NCBI RefSeq assembly: GCF_013408415.1
Contig: NZ_JACCAA010000001.1
Span: forward strand, 992,001-1,056,000
Source of the DNA: Nocardioides daedukensis
GTDB taxonomy: Bacteria; Actinomycetota; Actinomycetes; Propionibacteriales; Nocardioidaceae
Reading direction: 5' to 3'
DNA: 64,000 nt
Made by a program: the position numbers and the translations under genes. The stretch's first letter is position 1, and each line of letters begins with the position of its first letter. The notes under the pieces were generated by a model. That model did no database searches, was not told where the DNA came from, and saw nothing but the letters and a program-made list of their open reading frames with translations. Of the stretch, positions 18,231 to 27,190 are shown one piece after another.

Positions 18231-19787
18231 TCAGCGTGGCAGCGACGGGTCAGCGTTGTCGTCCCGGCCGCGCTCGACGGCTGCGGCCCCGGACGGCACG
18301 GAACCACTCGAGATCCCGGCACCGCGCTCGCCGAAGCCCTTGAGCAGGTTCTCCACATCGACACCGGTCATGTTCTTGAGCAGCTCCATGGTCTGGAACA
18401 TGTTGTTCGTGACCTGCTTGGGCAGCTCCCCCGCGCCGTCGGTGGAGATGATCGTGAGCTTGTCGATGTTGGACATCGGGCCGGCGACCTCGGCGGCCAC
18501 CTTGGGCATGATCTCGATCAGCATCTGCAGGACAGCGGCGTCGTTGTACTGCTCGAAGGCCGCGGCCTTCTTGTTCATCGCCTCGGCCTCGGCCTCACCG
18601 ATGGCCAGCGTCGAGGCAGCCTGTGCCTCACCCTCTGCCCGGACGGCGTCGGCCTCGGCGACACGACGGGCCTTCTCGGCCTCGCCTCGCTTGGCACCCT
18701 CGATCGCCTCGGCCTCGGCGAGTGCTTCACGGCGGGACTTCTCACCGACACCGGTGAGGCGGTCACGCTCTGCCTCTGCCTCGGCCTTCGCGATGGCGGC
18801 CAGCTTTGCGGCGTCGGCGTCGAAGACCTGCGAGTTGCGGCGACCCTCGGCCTCGGTCTCCACCCGGTACCGCTCCGCGTCGGCGGGCTTGCGGACCTCG
18901 GTGTCGAGCTGGCGCTCCTTGAGGGCTGCCTGGCGGACGGCGACCTTCTCCTGCTCGGCGAGGATCGCCTGGTCGCGGTCGGCCTGGGCCAGCGGGCCGG
19001 CAGCGGCGGCCTGGGCCACGGCGGCATCGGTCTCGGCCTTGATCTCGGCCTCCTTCAGCGCGAGCTGGCGCTGGGCGATCGCGATCTCCTGCTCGGCGGC
19101 GAGCCGGGCCTGCTCGGCGGCCTGGCGGGCCTCGGCCTCGGCGATGGAGGCGATCTGGTTGAGTTTGGCGGCCTCGGGACGACCGAGGTCGGCGAGGTAG
19201 GAACCGTCGTCGGTGATGTCCTGGATCTGGAAGGTGTCCAGCACCAGGCCCTGGCCGGTGAGCGAGGTTTCCGACTCGTCGGCCACGCGCTGGGCGAAGG
19301 CCGCTCGGTCGCGGATGATCTGCTCGACGGACAGCGACCCGACGATCGAGCGCAACGAGCCCGCCAGGGTCTCCTGGGTGAAGGTCTCGACCTCCTGCTG
19401 CTGGGTCAGGAAGCGCTGCGCGGCAGCGCGGATGGAGTCCTCATTGCCACCGACCTTGACGATCGCCACACCCTCGAGGTTGAGCTTGACGCCTTGGCCC
19501 GAGATGGCGCCCTTGATCTGGACGAACAGGCGCCGCGAGGAGAGGTCCAGGGTGTGGGCCTTCTGGACGAACGGCAGCACGAAGACGCCGCCTCCCATGA
19601 CGACCTTCTGGCCGGAGAGGTCGGTGGAGATCTGGCCGGTCTCGGGGTTCTTCACCGCCTTGCCCTTGCGGCCGGTGACGATGAACGCCTCGTTGGGGCC
19701 TGCCACCTTGTAGCGCGTGGTGATCAACGCACCCAAGAGGACGACGAGGACGATGATGCCGACTACGGCAATCAGGGTCGGGGACAT
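18231..19787 (-). CDS. Flotillin-like SPFH/band 7 protein
   Basis: 518 residues from ATG 19787, preceded by AGGAGCAGC; the longer frame overlaps nfeD. One N-terminal membrane helix (about 3-25), a band 7 domain (about 30-200) and a long Ala/Glu-rich coiled coil (about 210-440), then a C-terminal flotillin tail. Flotillins scaffold membrane microdomains and pair with NfeD proteins, as here. A 14-nt copy of the 33-bp repeat core (18242-18255) forms codons near the C-terminus. Confidence 0.92.
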   Translation of the reverse strand: MSPTLIAVVGIIVLVVLLGALITTRYKVAGPNEAFIVTGRKGKAVKNPETGQISTDLSGQKVVMGGGVFVLPFVQKAHTLDLSSRRLFVQIKGAISGQGVKLNLEGVAIVKVGGNEDSIRAAAQRFLTQQQEVETFTQETLAGSLRSIVGSLSVEQIIRDRAAFAQRVADESETSLTGQGLVLDTFQIQDITDDGSYLADLGRPEAAKLNQIASIAEAEARQAAEQARLAAEQEIAIAQRQLALKEAEIKAETDAAVAQAAAAGPLAQADRDQAILAEQEKVAVRQAALKERQLDTEVRKPADAERYRVETEAEGRRNSQVFDADAAKLAAIAKAEAEAERDRLTGVGEKSRREALAEAEAIEGAKRGEAEKARRVAEADAVRAEGEAQAASTLAIGEAEAEAMNKKAAAFEQYNDAAVLQMLIEIMPKVAAEVAGPMSNIDKLTIISTDGAGELPKQVTNNMFQTMELLKNMTGVDVENLLKGFGERGAGISSGSVPSGAAAVERGRDDNADPSLPR

Positions 19788-19824
19788 GATGCTGCTCCTG
19801 GTGGATGAAGGGTGGAGATCGAGG

Positions 19825-20313
19825 TCAGACCCGGCGCTCGACGAGCACCGATGTGGCGGAGAGGATCGCGGTGATGGTGATCGGAGTGCCTGCGGCGAGG
19901 GCACCTGCGGACCGCGCGTTCAGCTTGGTGATGTGACCCGAGGCAACGATGCTGACCTCGCCGAGGCCACCCTCGGGGATGGCGCTGATGACGGTCCCGG
20001 TGGCTCCGGTCAGGTCACCGGTGCGGACGTTGGACTCGTCCCCACCCTCCTTGAGCTTCCAGGAGATCCAGCCGGCCCCTGCTCCCACGACCAGGCCCGC
20101 GACGAGACCGATGCCGATCGAGAGCACCATGTTGTCGCTGGAGTCGTAGGCCAGGGCTCCGCCGAAGCCGAAGGCGCCCAAGAAGCCGGCCAGAGCCGCG
20201 CCCGAGAACAGGTCGCCGCCGAACTCCAGCAGTCCGTCGAGCAGGTCCCCGACGATGAGGGAGAACAGGAGCAGTGCAATGCCGACGGCACCGATGACGA
20301 GGAACGTGATCAC
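19825..20313 (-). CDS. NfeD-like membrane protein
   Basis: 162 residues from GTG 20313, chosen because GGGAAGGG lies just upstream; the frame extends further but without similarity. Membrane segments at about 1-20, 38-52 and 62-85 precede a C-terminal OB-like NfeD domain (about 95-160) starting GDLTGATGTV. NfeD proteins act with flotillins, and the flotillin gene follows 37 bp later. Confidence 0.88.
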   Translation of the reverse strand: MITFLVIGAVGIALLLFSLIVGDLLDGLLEFGGDLFSGAALAGFLGAFGFGGALAYDSSDNMVLSIGIGLVAGLVVGAGAGWISWKLKEGGDESNVRTGDLTGATGTVISAIPEGGLGEVSIVASGHITKLNARSAGALAAGTPITITAILSATSVLVERRV

Positions 20314-20365
20314 GCGGACACCCTTCCCAGGTGGACAGTCCGCTAACCCTAGTGGGCCGTGGGGC

Positions 20366-20950
20366 TCAGAGGCCGGGTGCTCCCCAGACCGCCAGCCACC
20401 GGTAGAGCTCCTTCTCCATCGGCAGCTCGGCAGCCAGCTGGTCGCGGATCTGGATCTCGAGAAGGTTGTCGCGCCGCTGTTGTCCCGGTGCCGAGGCATC
20501 CGGGGCGAAGGGATAGAACGTGCCCTGCTTGTAGAGGTAGACCAGTCCGGCCCTGCGGCCGGCGTCGTCGGCGAAGGCGACCAGGGAGCAGAGCAGGCCG
20601 GTGCCGAAGCCCTGTGCCTCGAGGGTCGAGTTGACCGCGTGCAGGTCGGTGCAGAGACCGGCAACGTCCTGGGGGTCGCGCTGCACGATCAGCCAGGTGA
20701 AGCCGAAGCTGTCGGTCGAGACCTCGACGTGCGGAGTTTCGGGATTGTCATTGAGGAGCGAGACGATCTCGGACTGGGTCTGCGCGAAGGCAGGCCCCGC
20801 GGCCGAGCGGTAGCAGACCGAGCCGCTGCCCGTGGGGGTCAGACCGGCCGCCGTCTGCAGGGTGATCGCGGCGCTGGGCACCATGAACAGCGAGTCGAGC
20901 TGGGCAGTGGCGGCTTCGGTCCGGCCCAGGATGGACTTCCAGAAGCTCAT
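20366..20950 (-). CDS. pspAB: PspA-associated protein PspAB
   Basis: 194 residues, starting MSFWKSILGRTE, soluble. The sequence and its place directly after htpX in a pspA-pspAA-htpX cluster match the actinobacterial PspAB family of unknown biochemical role in envelope stress. The ATG overlaps the htpX stop by 4 bp. Confidence 0.87.
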   Translation of the reverse strand: MSFWKSILGRTEAATAQLDSLFMVPSAAITLQTAAGLTPTGSGSVCYRSAAGPAFAQTQSEIVSLLNDNPETPHVEVSTDSFGFTWLIVQRDPQDVAGLCTDLHAVNSTLEAQGFGTGLLCSLVAFADDAGRRAGLVYLYKQGTFYPFAPDASAPGQQRRDNLLEIQIRDQLAAELPMEKELYRWLAVWGAPGL

Positions 20951-21888
20951 CCCATCTGCCTTCCGAGCTCGCCCTGGATGCGGGCGAGCTGCTCGAGCCG
21001 CTTCTCCAGCGGCGGGTGGGTCGAGCTCAGGGTCTTCAGGGTCGCGCCGCTGATCGCGGGAGCGATGAAGAAGGCGTTCTGTGCGGCCGAGGCACGCAGG
21101 TCCTTCTGCGGGATCATCGACATCTCACCGGTGATCTTCTGCAGCGCCGAGGCCAGGGCGGCGGGCTTCATCGTCAGGTAGGCACCCGCACGGTCCGCGC
21201 AGAGCTCGCGATAGCGCGACAGCATCCGGGTCAGCACGAAGCTGACCGCATAGACGACCAGGCTCACCACGATCGCCACGAGATAGAGCGGCAGCGCTCC
21301 GCCGTTGTTGTTGTTCCGGCCTCGTCCACCCGAGAGCAGCGAGAGGCCGCCGTACTGGACGGACTGGGTGATCATGCCGGCCACGATTCCCGCCGACGAG
21401 GCCACCGTCATCACCAGTACGTCGCGGTGGGCGACGTGGGACAGCTCGTGGGCGAGCACGCCCTCGAGCTCCTCGGCGTTGAGCGTCCGCAGGATCCCGG
21501 TGGTCACGCACACCACGGCCCGGTCCGGGGACCGGCCCGTGGCGAACGCGTTGGGGAGGTCCATGTCGGCAATGCCCACGCGAGGCTTCGGCATGTCGGC
21601 CATCGCACAGAGCCGGTCGATCATCCCGTGCAGCTCTGGCGCCTCCTGGGGGCTGACCTCGCGTGCTCGCATCGCCCGCATGGCGACCTTGTCCGAGCTC
21701 CACCACTGCCAGAAGGCCATCGCGATGCCTGCGATGCCGACGATGATCACGAGCCCCGAGCCGCCATACGATCCAGCGACGGCCATCAGGGTAACCATGA
21801 AGACCACGAAGAGAGCCCCGAGCAGGAACATGGTCAGGGTCATCCGCGCCGTGAGACCACGGTCCTTGATGAAGCGGGAGTGCGCCAC
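20947..21888 (-). CDS. htpX: Membrane zinc metalloprotease HtpX
   Basis: 313 residues with N-terminal helices (about 17-60), the zinc site HELSH at 147-151, two further helices (about 160-220) and the distal zinc ligand region after SRYRELCADRAGA. HtpX degrades misfolded membrane proteins. Co-oriented with and closely spaced to pspAA and pspAB. Confidence 0.95.
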   Translation of the reverse strand: MAHSRFIKDRGLTARMTLTMFLLGALFVVFMVTLMAVAGSYGGSGLVIIVGIAGIAMAFWQWWSSDKVAMRAMRAREVSPQEAPELHGMIDRLCAMADMPKPRVGIADMDLPNAFATGRSPDRAVVCVTTGILRTLNAEELEGVLAHELSHVAHRDVLVMTVASSAGIVAGMITQSVQYGGLSLLSGGRGRNNNNGGALPLYLVAIVVSLVVYAVSFVLTRMLSRYRELCADRAGAYLTMKPAALASALQKITGEMSMIPQKDLRASAAQNAFFIAPAISGATLKTLSSTHPPLEKRLEQLARIQGELGRQMG

Positions 21889-21911
21889 GGGAGTTCGTTC
21901 AGCCTGTCTTC

Positions 21912-22190
21912 TCAGCCGGGGATGAGACCGTCGTCGCTGAGGAGCTCGCGCACCTCGGCGATGGTGGCGTCCGCGGGCGGGAGCACCACGTCAGAGATCT
22001 CGAGTCCCTCGAGGTCGTGCGGAGCACCGATGGTGCGCACGACCTTGAGGAGCTCTTCGAGAGCTGCCGTGAATGCCGCTTCGTCACCGCTCTCGACCGC
22101 CTTCTCGACCTCGTCGTCGAGACGGTTGAGACGGTCCACTGCGCTGTCGGCCACGTCGAACTGGCCCTCACCGAGGATGCGGACGATCAT
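21912..22190 (-). CDS. pspAA: PspA-associated protein PspAA
   Basis: 92 residues, acidic, beginning MIVRILGEGQFDV. This matches the small PspAA family found next to actinobacterial pspA. The ATG overlaps the pspA stop by 4 bp, so it is translated with PspA and probably binds it. Confidence 0.88.
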   Translation of the reverse strand: MIVRILGEGQFDVADSAVDRLNRLDDEVEKAVESGDEAAFTAALEELLKVVRTIGAPHDLEGLEISDVVLPPADATIAEVRELLSDDGLIPG

Positions 22191-22978
22191 GCCTGGCCTC
22201 CGTTGTTGGTGCCCTCGGCCTTCTGTGCCTCGGGCTCGAGGATCGCGCCCTGCTCGGCAGGGGCGTCGATCGCCTGCGGGGCCCTGCCGCCACGAAGCGC
22301 TGCGAGCTCGGCCTCGACGTCGGACTGCGAGCTCATCGCCTCGAGCTCGCGGGCGATGTCGTCCTGACCTCCGGGGTTCGAGACGTCGTCGAGTGCGCCG
22401 CTCGCAATGAGCTCGTCGATCGCACCGGCGCGGGCCTGCATGTTGGCGGTCTTGTCCTCGGCACGCTGGATCGCCATGCCGACGTCGCCCATCTCCTCGC
22501 CGACACCGGAGAGCGCCTCGTTGATCTTGGTCTGCGCCTCGGCCGCGGTGTAGTTGGCCTTGATCGTCTCCTTGCGGGTCCGGAAGGACTCGATCTTGGC
22601 GCTCAACCGCTGCTGCGCGAGGGTGAGCTTCTCCTCCTCGCCCTGCAGGTTGGCGTGCTGGGCCTTGAGGTCGGTGATCTGACCGTTCAACGCGGACTTG
22701 CGGGTCAACGCCTCACGGGCCAGGTCCTCGCGACCCATGTCGAGCGCCTTCTGCGCCTGGGTCTGGAGCTTGGCCTGCTGCTGCTCGAGCTGGTTGACCT
22801 GGAGCTCGACCCGCTTGCGGCTGGTGGCAACGTCCGCCACGCCACGGCGTACCTTCGAGAGGAGCTCGAGCTGACGCTGATAGCTGTAGTCCAGGGTCTG
22901 GCGCGGGTCCTCGGCCTTGTCGAGCGCGCTGTTCGCCTTGGACCGGAAGATCAACGTGAATCGCTTCCACATGCTCAT
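22187..22978 (-). CDS. pspA: PspA/IM30 phage shock protein A
   Basis: 263 residues from ATG 22978 (MSMWKRFTLIF). Nearly all of residues 25-200 is coiled coil rich in Gln, Glu and Lys, with the family motif DPRQTLDYSYQRQLELL near 25. PspA oligomers bind and stabilise damaged membranes. First gene of a six-gene envelope-stress run ending with flotillin; about 160 bp separate it from the divergent DUF3043 gene. Confidence 0.94.
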   Translation of the reverse strand: MSMWKRFTLIFRSKANSALDKAEDPRQTLDYSYQRQLELLSKVRRGVADVATSRKRVELQVNQLEQQQAKLQTQAQKALDMGREDLAREALTRKSALNGQITDLKAQHANLQGEEEKLTLAQQRLSAKIESFRTRKETIKANYTAAEAQTKINEALSGVGEEMGDVGMAIQRAEDKTANMQARAGAIDELIASGALDDVSNPGGQDDIARELEAMSSQSDVEAELAALRGGRAPQAIDAPAEQGAILEPEAQKAEGTNNGGQA

Positions 22979-23138
22979 CGGATGCGGGTCCCCTCTGGGT
23001 CGGCCAGCCGGGTCGCTCCCGGCGGCGTGAGATGGATCGTGCTGTGCGTCAACACTAGGCGCAAGCGCAAGCGCGAGCGAGGGGCGGGTTGCCGCTAGGC
23101 TGGGCGCTCCCGCTACATCGAACATGTGAAGGCCTACG

Positions 23139-23732
23139 TTGTTCCGTCGCAAGCCCACCGAATCCGACCCCTTCGACTCCGAGCCCCGCCCGGAGCGACC
23201 GGGCAGCAAGGGTCGTCCCACACCCAGCCGCAAGGAGTCCGAGGCCGCCGCCCGCGAGCGGGCCAAGCTGGGCAAGGACCCCAAGGCCCTCTCCCGCAAG
23301 CAGCGTGAGCTGCGCGTCGAGTCGAGCCGCAAGGTGCGCAGCGCGATGAAGACCGGGGACGAGCGCTACCTCCCCGCCCGTGACCAGGGGCCTGTGCGCC
23401 GCTTCGTGCGTGACTTCGTCGACACCCGCCTCGGGTTCACCGAGCTGCTCGCCCCGATGCTGCTGCTGATCATCATCATGGGCACCGGCGTCTTCGGCGA
23501 GGCCATTCGGGTCTTCTCCGGCACGCTGTGGATCGTCACCCTGCTCCTGGTCGTGATCGACATCGTCTGGCTCCGGTTCCGCGTCCGCCAGGCCGTCCGT
23601 AGCCGTTTCCCGGACGAGACGCTCAAGGGAATCACCTGGTATGCGATCTCCCGAGCGGTGAACATGCGCTTCCTGCGCCTGCCCAAGCCGCAGCGCAAGA
23701 TCGGTGAGGCACTACCCCAGAACTACCGATGA
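23139..23732 (+). CDS. DUF3043 membrane protein
   Basis: 197 residues with a TTG start giving MFRRKPTESDPFDS, the usual beginning of this actinobacterial family. The first 85 residues are highly charged, followed by two membrane helices (about 103-125 and 128-148) and a basic C-terminal segment. Function unknown. The downstream exporter gene starts directly after its stop. Confidence 0.9.
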   Translation: MFRRKPTESDPFDSEPRPERPGSKGRPTPSRKESEAAARERAKLGKDPKALSRKQRELRVESSRKVRSAMKTGDERYLPARDQGPVRRFVRDFVDTRLGFTELLAPMLLLIIIMGTGVFGEAIRVFSGTLWIVTLLLVVIDIVWLRFRVRQAVRSRFPDETLKGITWYAISRAVNMRFLRLPKPQRKIGEALPQNYR

Positions 23733-23733
23733 A

Positions 23734-24567
23734 GTGCTGACCGGACTCGTCGCCGCGCTCGCCTCTGCCGCGCTGTTCGGCATCGCCGCGGTCTGGCAGG
23801 CCGAGGCCGTGCGTGCGCTCCCGCACCACGGCGCTGAGGGTCCGGTCGCCTTCCTGAGGGCCGGGGCGCGCAGCCGGCTGATGTGGTTGGTCGTGGCGGC
23901 CTACCTGGTCGGGTTCGTCCTGCACGCCGTCGCGATCTGGCTGCTCCCCCTCTATCTCGCCCAGGCCACCGTGGCGCTCTCCATGCCGGTGACGGCCGCA
24001 TGCTCGGCATACCTGCTGGCGGAGCCGCTGCACCTGCGCGGGTGGACCGGCGTGGTCGCAGTGACCCTGGGCATCGTCATGCTGGCGATCGCCGCCGGAC
24101 CGGCCGGTGCGGTGGTGACCACCTCGCGCTACGCCCTCCTCCTCTGGGCCCTCACCGCGGTCACCGTGGTGCTCGGGCTGGTCTCGCGTCGGCTCGGTCC
24201 TGCCGTGCTCATCGGCGCCGTGGCGGGACTGGGGTATGCCGTCTCAGCGCTCGCCGTGCGTGGGGTCAGCTCCGACGTCGGGCTCTCGGTGCTCGCCTCG
24301 GCCCTGGTGGTGCCCACGGTCAGCCTGTTCGCGTTCTGGCTCTATTCACTCTCCATGGCACGTACCGGTGTCGCCCCCGCGACGGGTGGACTGCTCGGGG
24401 TCCAGACGTTCGCGCCGGCACTGTTCGGGATCCTCGTCCTGGGCGACGAGGTGCGCGACGGCTTCGGGTGGCTGGTCGTCGTCGGTCTGGGCGTCACGTT
24501 GCTGGGCGCCGTCTCCCTATCCAGCAGGGCCACCCCGGTCGCGGATGCCCGCATGGGCACCGCCTAG
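23734..24567 (+). CDS. DMT superfamily transporter
   Basis: 277 residues from GTG 23734, which follows the DUF3043 stop by one base; GTG 23704 would overlap it. Nine to ten hydrophobic helices with an internal two-fold pattern, as in EamA/EmrE-type permeases. Substrate unknown. Its stop codon (TAG 24565-24567) interlocks with the paaE stop on the other strand in a shared CTAG. Confidence 0.85.
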   Translation: MLTGLVAALASAALFGIAAVWQAEAVRALPHHGAEGPVAFLRAGARSRLMWLVVAAYLVGFVLHAVAIWLLPLYLAQATVALSMPVTAACSAYLLAEPLHLRGWTGVVAVTLGIVMLAIAAGPAGAVVTTSRYALLLWALTAVTVVLGLVSRRLGPAVLIGAVAGLGYAVSALAVRGVSSDVGLSVLASALVVPTVSLFAFWLYSLSMARTGVAPATGGLLGVQTFAPALFGILVLGDEVRDGFGWLVVVGLGVTLLGAVSLSSRATPVADARMGTA

Positions 24568-25622
24568 CCGTCGTAGTCGAGCACGACCCGTTTCGAGGTC
24601 GGATGGCTCTGGCAGGTGAGCACATAGCCCGCCTCGACCTCATCGGCCTCCAGCGCCCAGTTGGTGTCCATCGCGACGCTGCCCTCGACCACGCGCGCCC
24701 TGCAGGTGCCGCAGACGCCGCCGCGACAGGCGAACGGCAGTTCGGGGCGCAGCTGCAGCGCCGCTTCGAGGACCGGGACCTCACCGGTGCCCAAGCGAAG
24801 GTCGGTGCTCCGCCCGTCGAGCAGGACAGTGACCTCACAGCGTTCCGAGTCGTCCTGGGTCACCGCCGGGACGGAACGGACCACCGGATCGGCGTGGAAC
24901 AGCTCGCTGTGCACCTGGCGCGCTCCACGCTCGGCAAGCACCTGGCTCAGGTCGGCCACCATCTCCTGCGGCCCGCACAGGAACCAGTCATCGACCGTCC
25001 TGACGTCGATCAGTGAGTCGAGGATGGCGCCGAAGCGATCCGCGTCGAGGCGTCCGCTGAGCAGCTCCGACTCCTGCTGCTCACGCGAGAGCACGTGAAG
25101 GATGCGGAACCGCTCGAGATGACGGTCCTTGAGGTCGTGCAGCTCGTCGAGGAACATCACCGAGCGCTGTGTCCGGTTGGCGTAGACCAGGGTGAATCGC
25201 GACCTCGGCTCCCGGTCCAGGACGGAGCCGATGATCGAGAGCAGCGGGGTGATGCCCGAGCCGGCCGCGACCGCGACGTACTGCTTGGCCCTCTCGGGCG
25301 AGGGGTCGACGGTGAACCGCCCCTCCGGGGTCATCACGTCGAGGGTGTCGCCCGGCTCGAGGGTGGGCAGGACGCCCCGGGAGAACCAGCCGTCGGGCAG
25401 CTGACGGATGCCGATCCGCAGCTCACCCGACCCCGGGGTGCTGCAGATCGAATAGCTGCGCCGTACGCCGTCCGCGCAGCGCAGGGTCAGGTGCTGGCCC
25501 GGGGTGAACCGATAGGCGTCGCGCAGGTCGTCGGGGACCTCGAAGGACAACGCGAGCGAGTCGTCGGTCAATCGATCGACCCGGCCCACCCGCAGCGGGT
25601 GGAAGGTCGCGCGTCGAGCCAT
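24564..25622 (-). CDS. paaE: 1,2-phenylacetyl-CoA epoxidase, reductase subunit
   Basis: 352 residues from ATG 25622. N-terminal FAD domain (RRSYSICS, about 55-62), NAD domain (GSGITPLLS and WFLCGPQEMV) and a C-terminal plant-type ferredoxin with CRGGVCGTC plus a distal Cys (CQSHP). It feeds NADPH electrons to the PaaAC di-iron oxygenase. Last gene of paaABCDE. Confidence 0.95.
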   Translation of the reverse strand: MARRATFHPLRVGRVDRLTDDSLALSFEVPDDLRDAYRFTPGQHLTLRCADGVRRSYSICSTPGSGELRIGIRQLPDGWFSRGVLPTLEPGDTLDVMTPEGRFTVDPSPERAKQYVAVAAGSGITPLLSIIGSVLDREPRSRFTLVYANRTQRSVMFLDELHDLKDRHLERFRILHVLSREQQESELLSGRLDADRFGAILDSLIDVRTVDDWFLCGPQEMVADLSQVLAERGARQVHSELFHADPVVRSVPAVTQDDSERCEVTVLLDGRSTDLRLGTGEVPVLEAALQLRPELPFACRGGVCGTCRARVVEGSVAMDTNWALEADEVEAGYVLTCQSHPTSKRVVLDYDG

Positions 25623-25635
25623 CAACTGGGCGCCA

Positions 25636-26157
25636 TCAGATGGCCTTGAACTGCTCGAACGGCTCCAGGCAGTCGTTGCACACCCACAACGACTTGCACG
25701 AGGTGGATCCGAACCTGCTGCTCTCCCGGGTGCGCAGGCTGCTGCAGCGGGGGCAGCGGGTGGCCAACGGGACAACCACCGGTGCGTCGTGGGCGCGGCG
25801 CGGACCCGGCGGGGCGACGCCGTACGCCGTCAGCTTGGCGTGTCCCTCGGGGGTCACCCAGTCGCTGGTCCAGGCGGGCGCGAGCACGAACTCGACCGCG
25901 ACGTGCAGGAAGCCGGCCTCGGTGAGCACCCGCTCGATGTCCTCGCGGATCGTCTCCATGGCCGGGCACCCGGAGTAGGTCGGGGTGATGGTCACGTGGA
26001 CGGAGCCCTGGTCATATTCGACGACGTCGCGCAGGATGCCCAGGTCCTGGATGGTCAGCGCGGGGAGCTCCGGGTCGGGGACATCGCGAACCACCCGCCA
26101 CGCCCGGCTCGGGGCCGTCGTGGGGTGCAGGGTCGGCGCCATGCTGGGGGCGCTCAC
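25636..26157 (-). CDS. paaD: 1,2-phenylacetyl-CoA epoxidase subunit PaaD
   Basis: 173 residues from the GTG overlapping the paaC stop. N-terminal MIP18/DUF59 domain (VPDPELPALTIQDLGI and TPTYSGCPAM) and a C-terminal cysteine cluster (CPRC, later CNDC) that probably binds metal. PaaD is thought to help mature the iron centre of the epoxidase. Confidence 0.94.
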   Translation of the reverse strand: MSAPSMAPTLHPTTAPSRAWRVVRDVPDPELPALTIQDLGILRDVVEYDQGSVHVTITPTYSGCPAMETIREDIERVLTEAGFLHVAVEFVLAPAWTSDWVTPEGHAKLTAYGVAPPGPRRAHDAPVVVPLATRCPRCSSLRTRESSRFGSTSCKSLWVCNDCLEPFEQFKAI

Positions 26158-26912
26158 CAGGCGGCTCCCTGGTGCGAGCGGGTCAGGTGCTGCATCTCGG
26201 CGAGCAGGTAGCCCATTGCCTCGGTGTGCAGTCCTTGTCGGCCCCGAGATGTTGCTGGCGGTGTGTCGGGGGTCTCGAGCGTTGCTTGGTTCACGACCTG
26301 GTTCACGCATTCCTCCACGGACGTCCGCAGGGTGGCCGGGTCAACGGCCACGCCTGACTCGATCAGGGCCGGGGCGATCGATGAGCTGTCGTAGAGCTCT
26401 TCGCGCCACGGCCATTCCTGGTTGAGCGCGAGCTGCATGCGCTCGTGGGACTCGGGGGTCCCGTCCCCCAGACGCAGCACCCAGGTGCGGGCGTGGTCCA
26501 GGTGGTAGGTGGTTTCCTTGACCGCCTTTGCGGCGACGGCGGCCAGGGTCGGGTCGGTGCTGTTCGTCAGGGCTGCATAGAGGTGGTTCTGCCAGGCGGC
26601 GAAGACCAGCAGGCGGGCCATCGTCACACCGAAGTCGTGCTGCTCGCGCTCGACGAGGCACACGTTGCGGAAGTCGCGCTCATCGCGGAAGTAGGCCAGG
26701 TCGTCCTCGGTGCGCCCGGTCAGCTCGCCCACGTGGCTGAGCAGTGCGCGGGCCTGGCCCAGCTGGTCGAGGCCGATGTTGGCCAGGGCCACGTCCTCCT
26801 CGAGCTGGGGTGCCCTGCTGATCCACCAGCCCATCCGCTGGGCGGAGATGAGGGCGTCGTCGGCGAGGCCGAGGAGGTAGTCGACGTGGGCGTCGTCGGC
26901 GTGCGCGGTCAC
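26154..26912 (-). CDS. paaC: 1,2-phenylacetyl-CoA epoxidase subunit PaaC
   Basis: 252 residues, ferritin-like helix bundle that is the structural partner of PaaA. Motifs such as LGLADDALISAQRMGWWIS and REQHDFGVTMARLL are typical. It overlaps paaB and paaD by 4 bp on either side, as expected for tightly coupled subunits. Confidence 0.95.
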   Translation of the reverse strand: MTAHADDAHVDYLLGLADDALISAQRMGWWISRAPQLEEDVALANIGLDQLGQARALLSHVGELTGRTEDDLAYFRDERDFRNVCLVEREQHDFGVTMARLLVFAAWQNHLYAALTNSTDPTLAAVAAKAVKETTYHLDHARTWVLRLGDGTPESHERMQLALNQEWPWREELYDSSSIAPALIESGVAVDPATLRTSVEECVNQVVNQATLETPDTPPATSRGRQGLHTEAMGYLLAEMQHLTRSHQGAAW

Positions 26913-27190
26913 AGGTGCTCGACCCCCTCAGGGACGTCATAGAACGTCGGGTGGCGATAGACCTTGTCCGCGGCGGGTTCGAAGAAGGAGCCCTTCTCGT
27001 CGGGACTGCTCGCGGTGATCCGGTTCGCCGGGACCACCCAGATCGAGACGCCTTCCTGGCGCCGGGTGTAGACGTCGCGGGCGTTGCGCAGGGCCAGCTC
27101 CGCGTCGGCGGCGTGCAGCGAACCCGCGTGCACATGGGCCATTCCCCGGCGGGAACGGATGAAGACCTCCCACAGCGGTTCGCTGCTCAC
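26909..27190 (-). CDS. paaB: 1,2-phenylacetyl-CoA epoxidase subunit PaaB
   Basis: 93 residues beginning [16 protein letters not shown], the usual size and N-terminus of PaaB, which bridges PaaAC units. Overlaps the paaA stop and the paaC start by 4 bp. Confidence 0.95.
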   Translation of the reverse strand: MSSEPLWEVFIRSRRGMAHVHAGSLHAADAELALRNARDVYTRRQEGVSIWVVPANRITASSPDEKGSFFEPAADKVYRHPTFYDVPEGVEHL

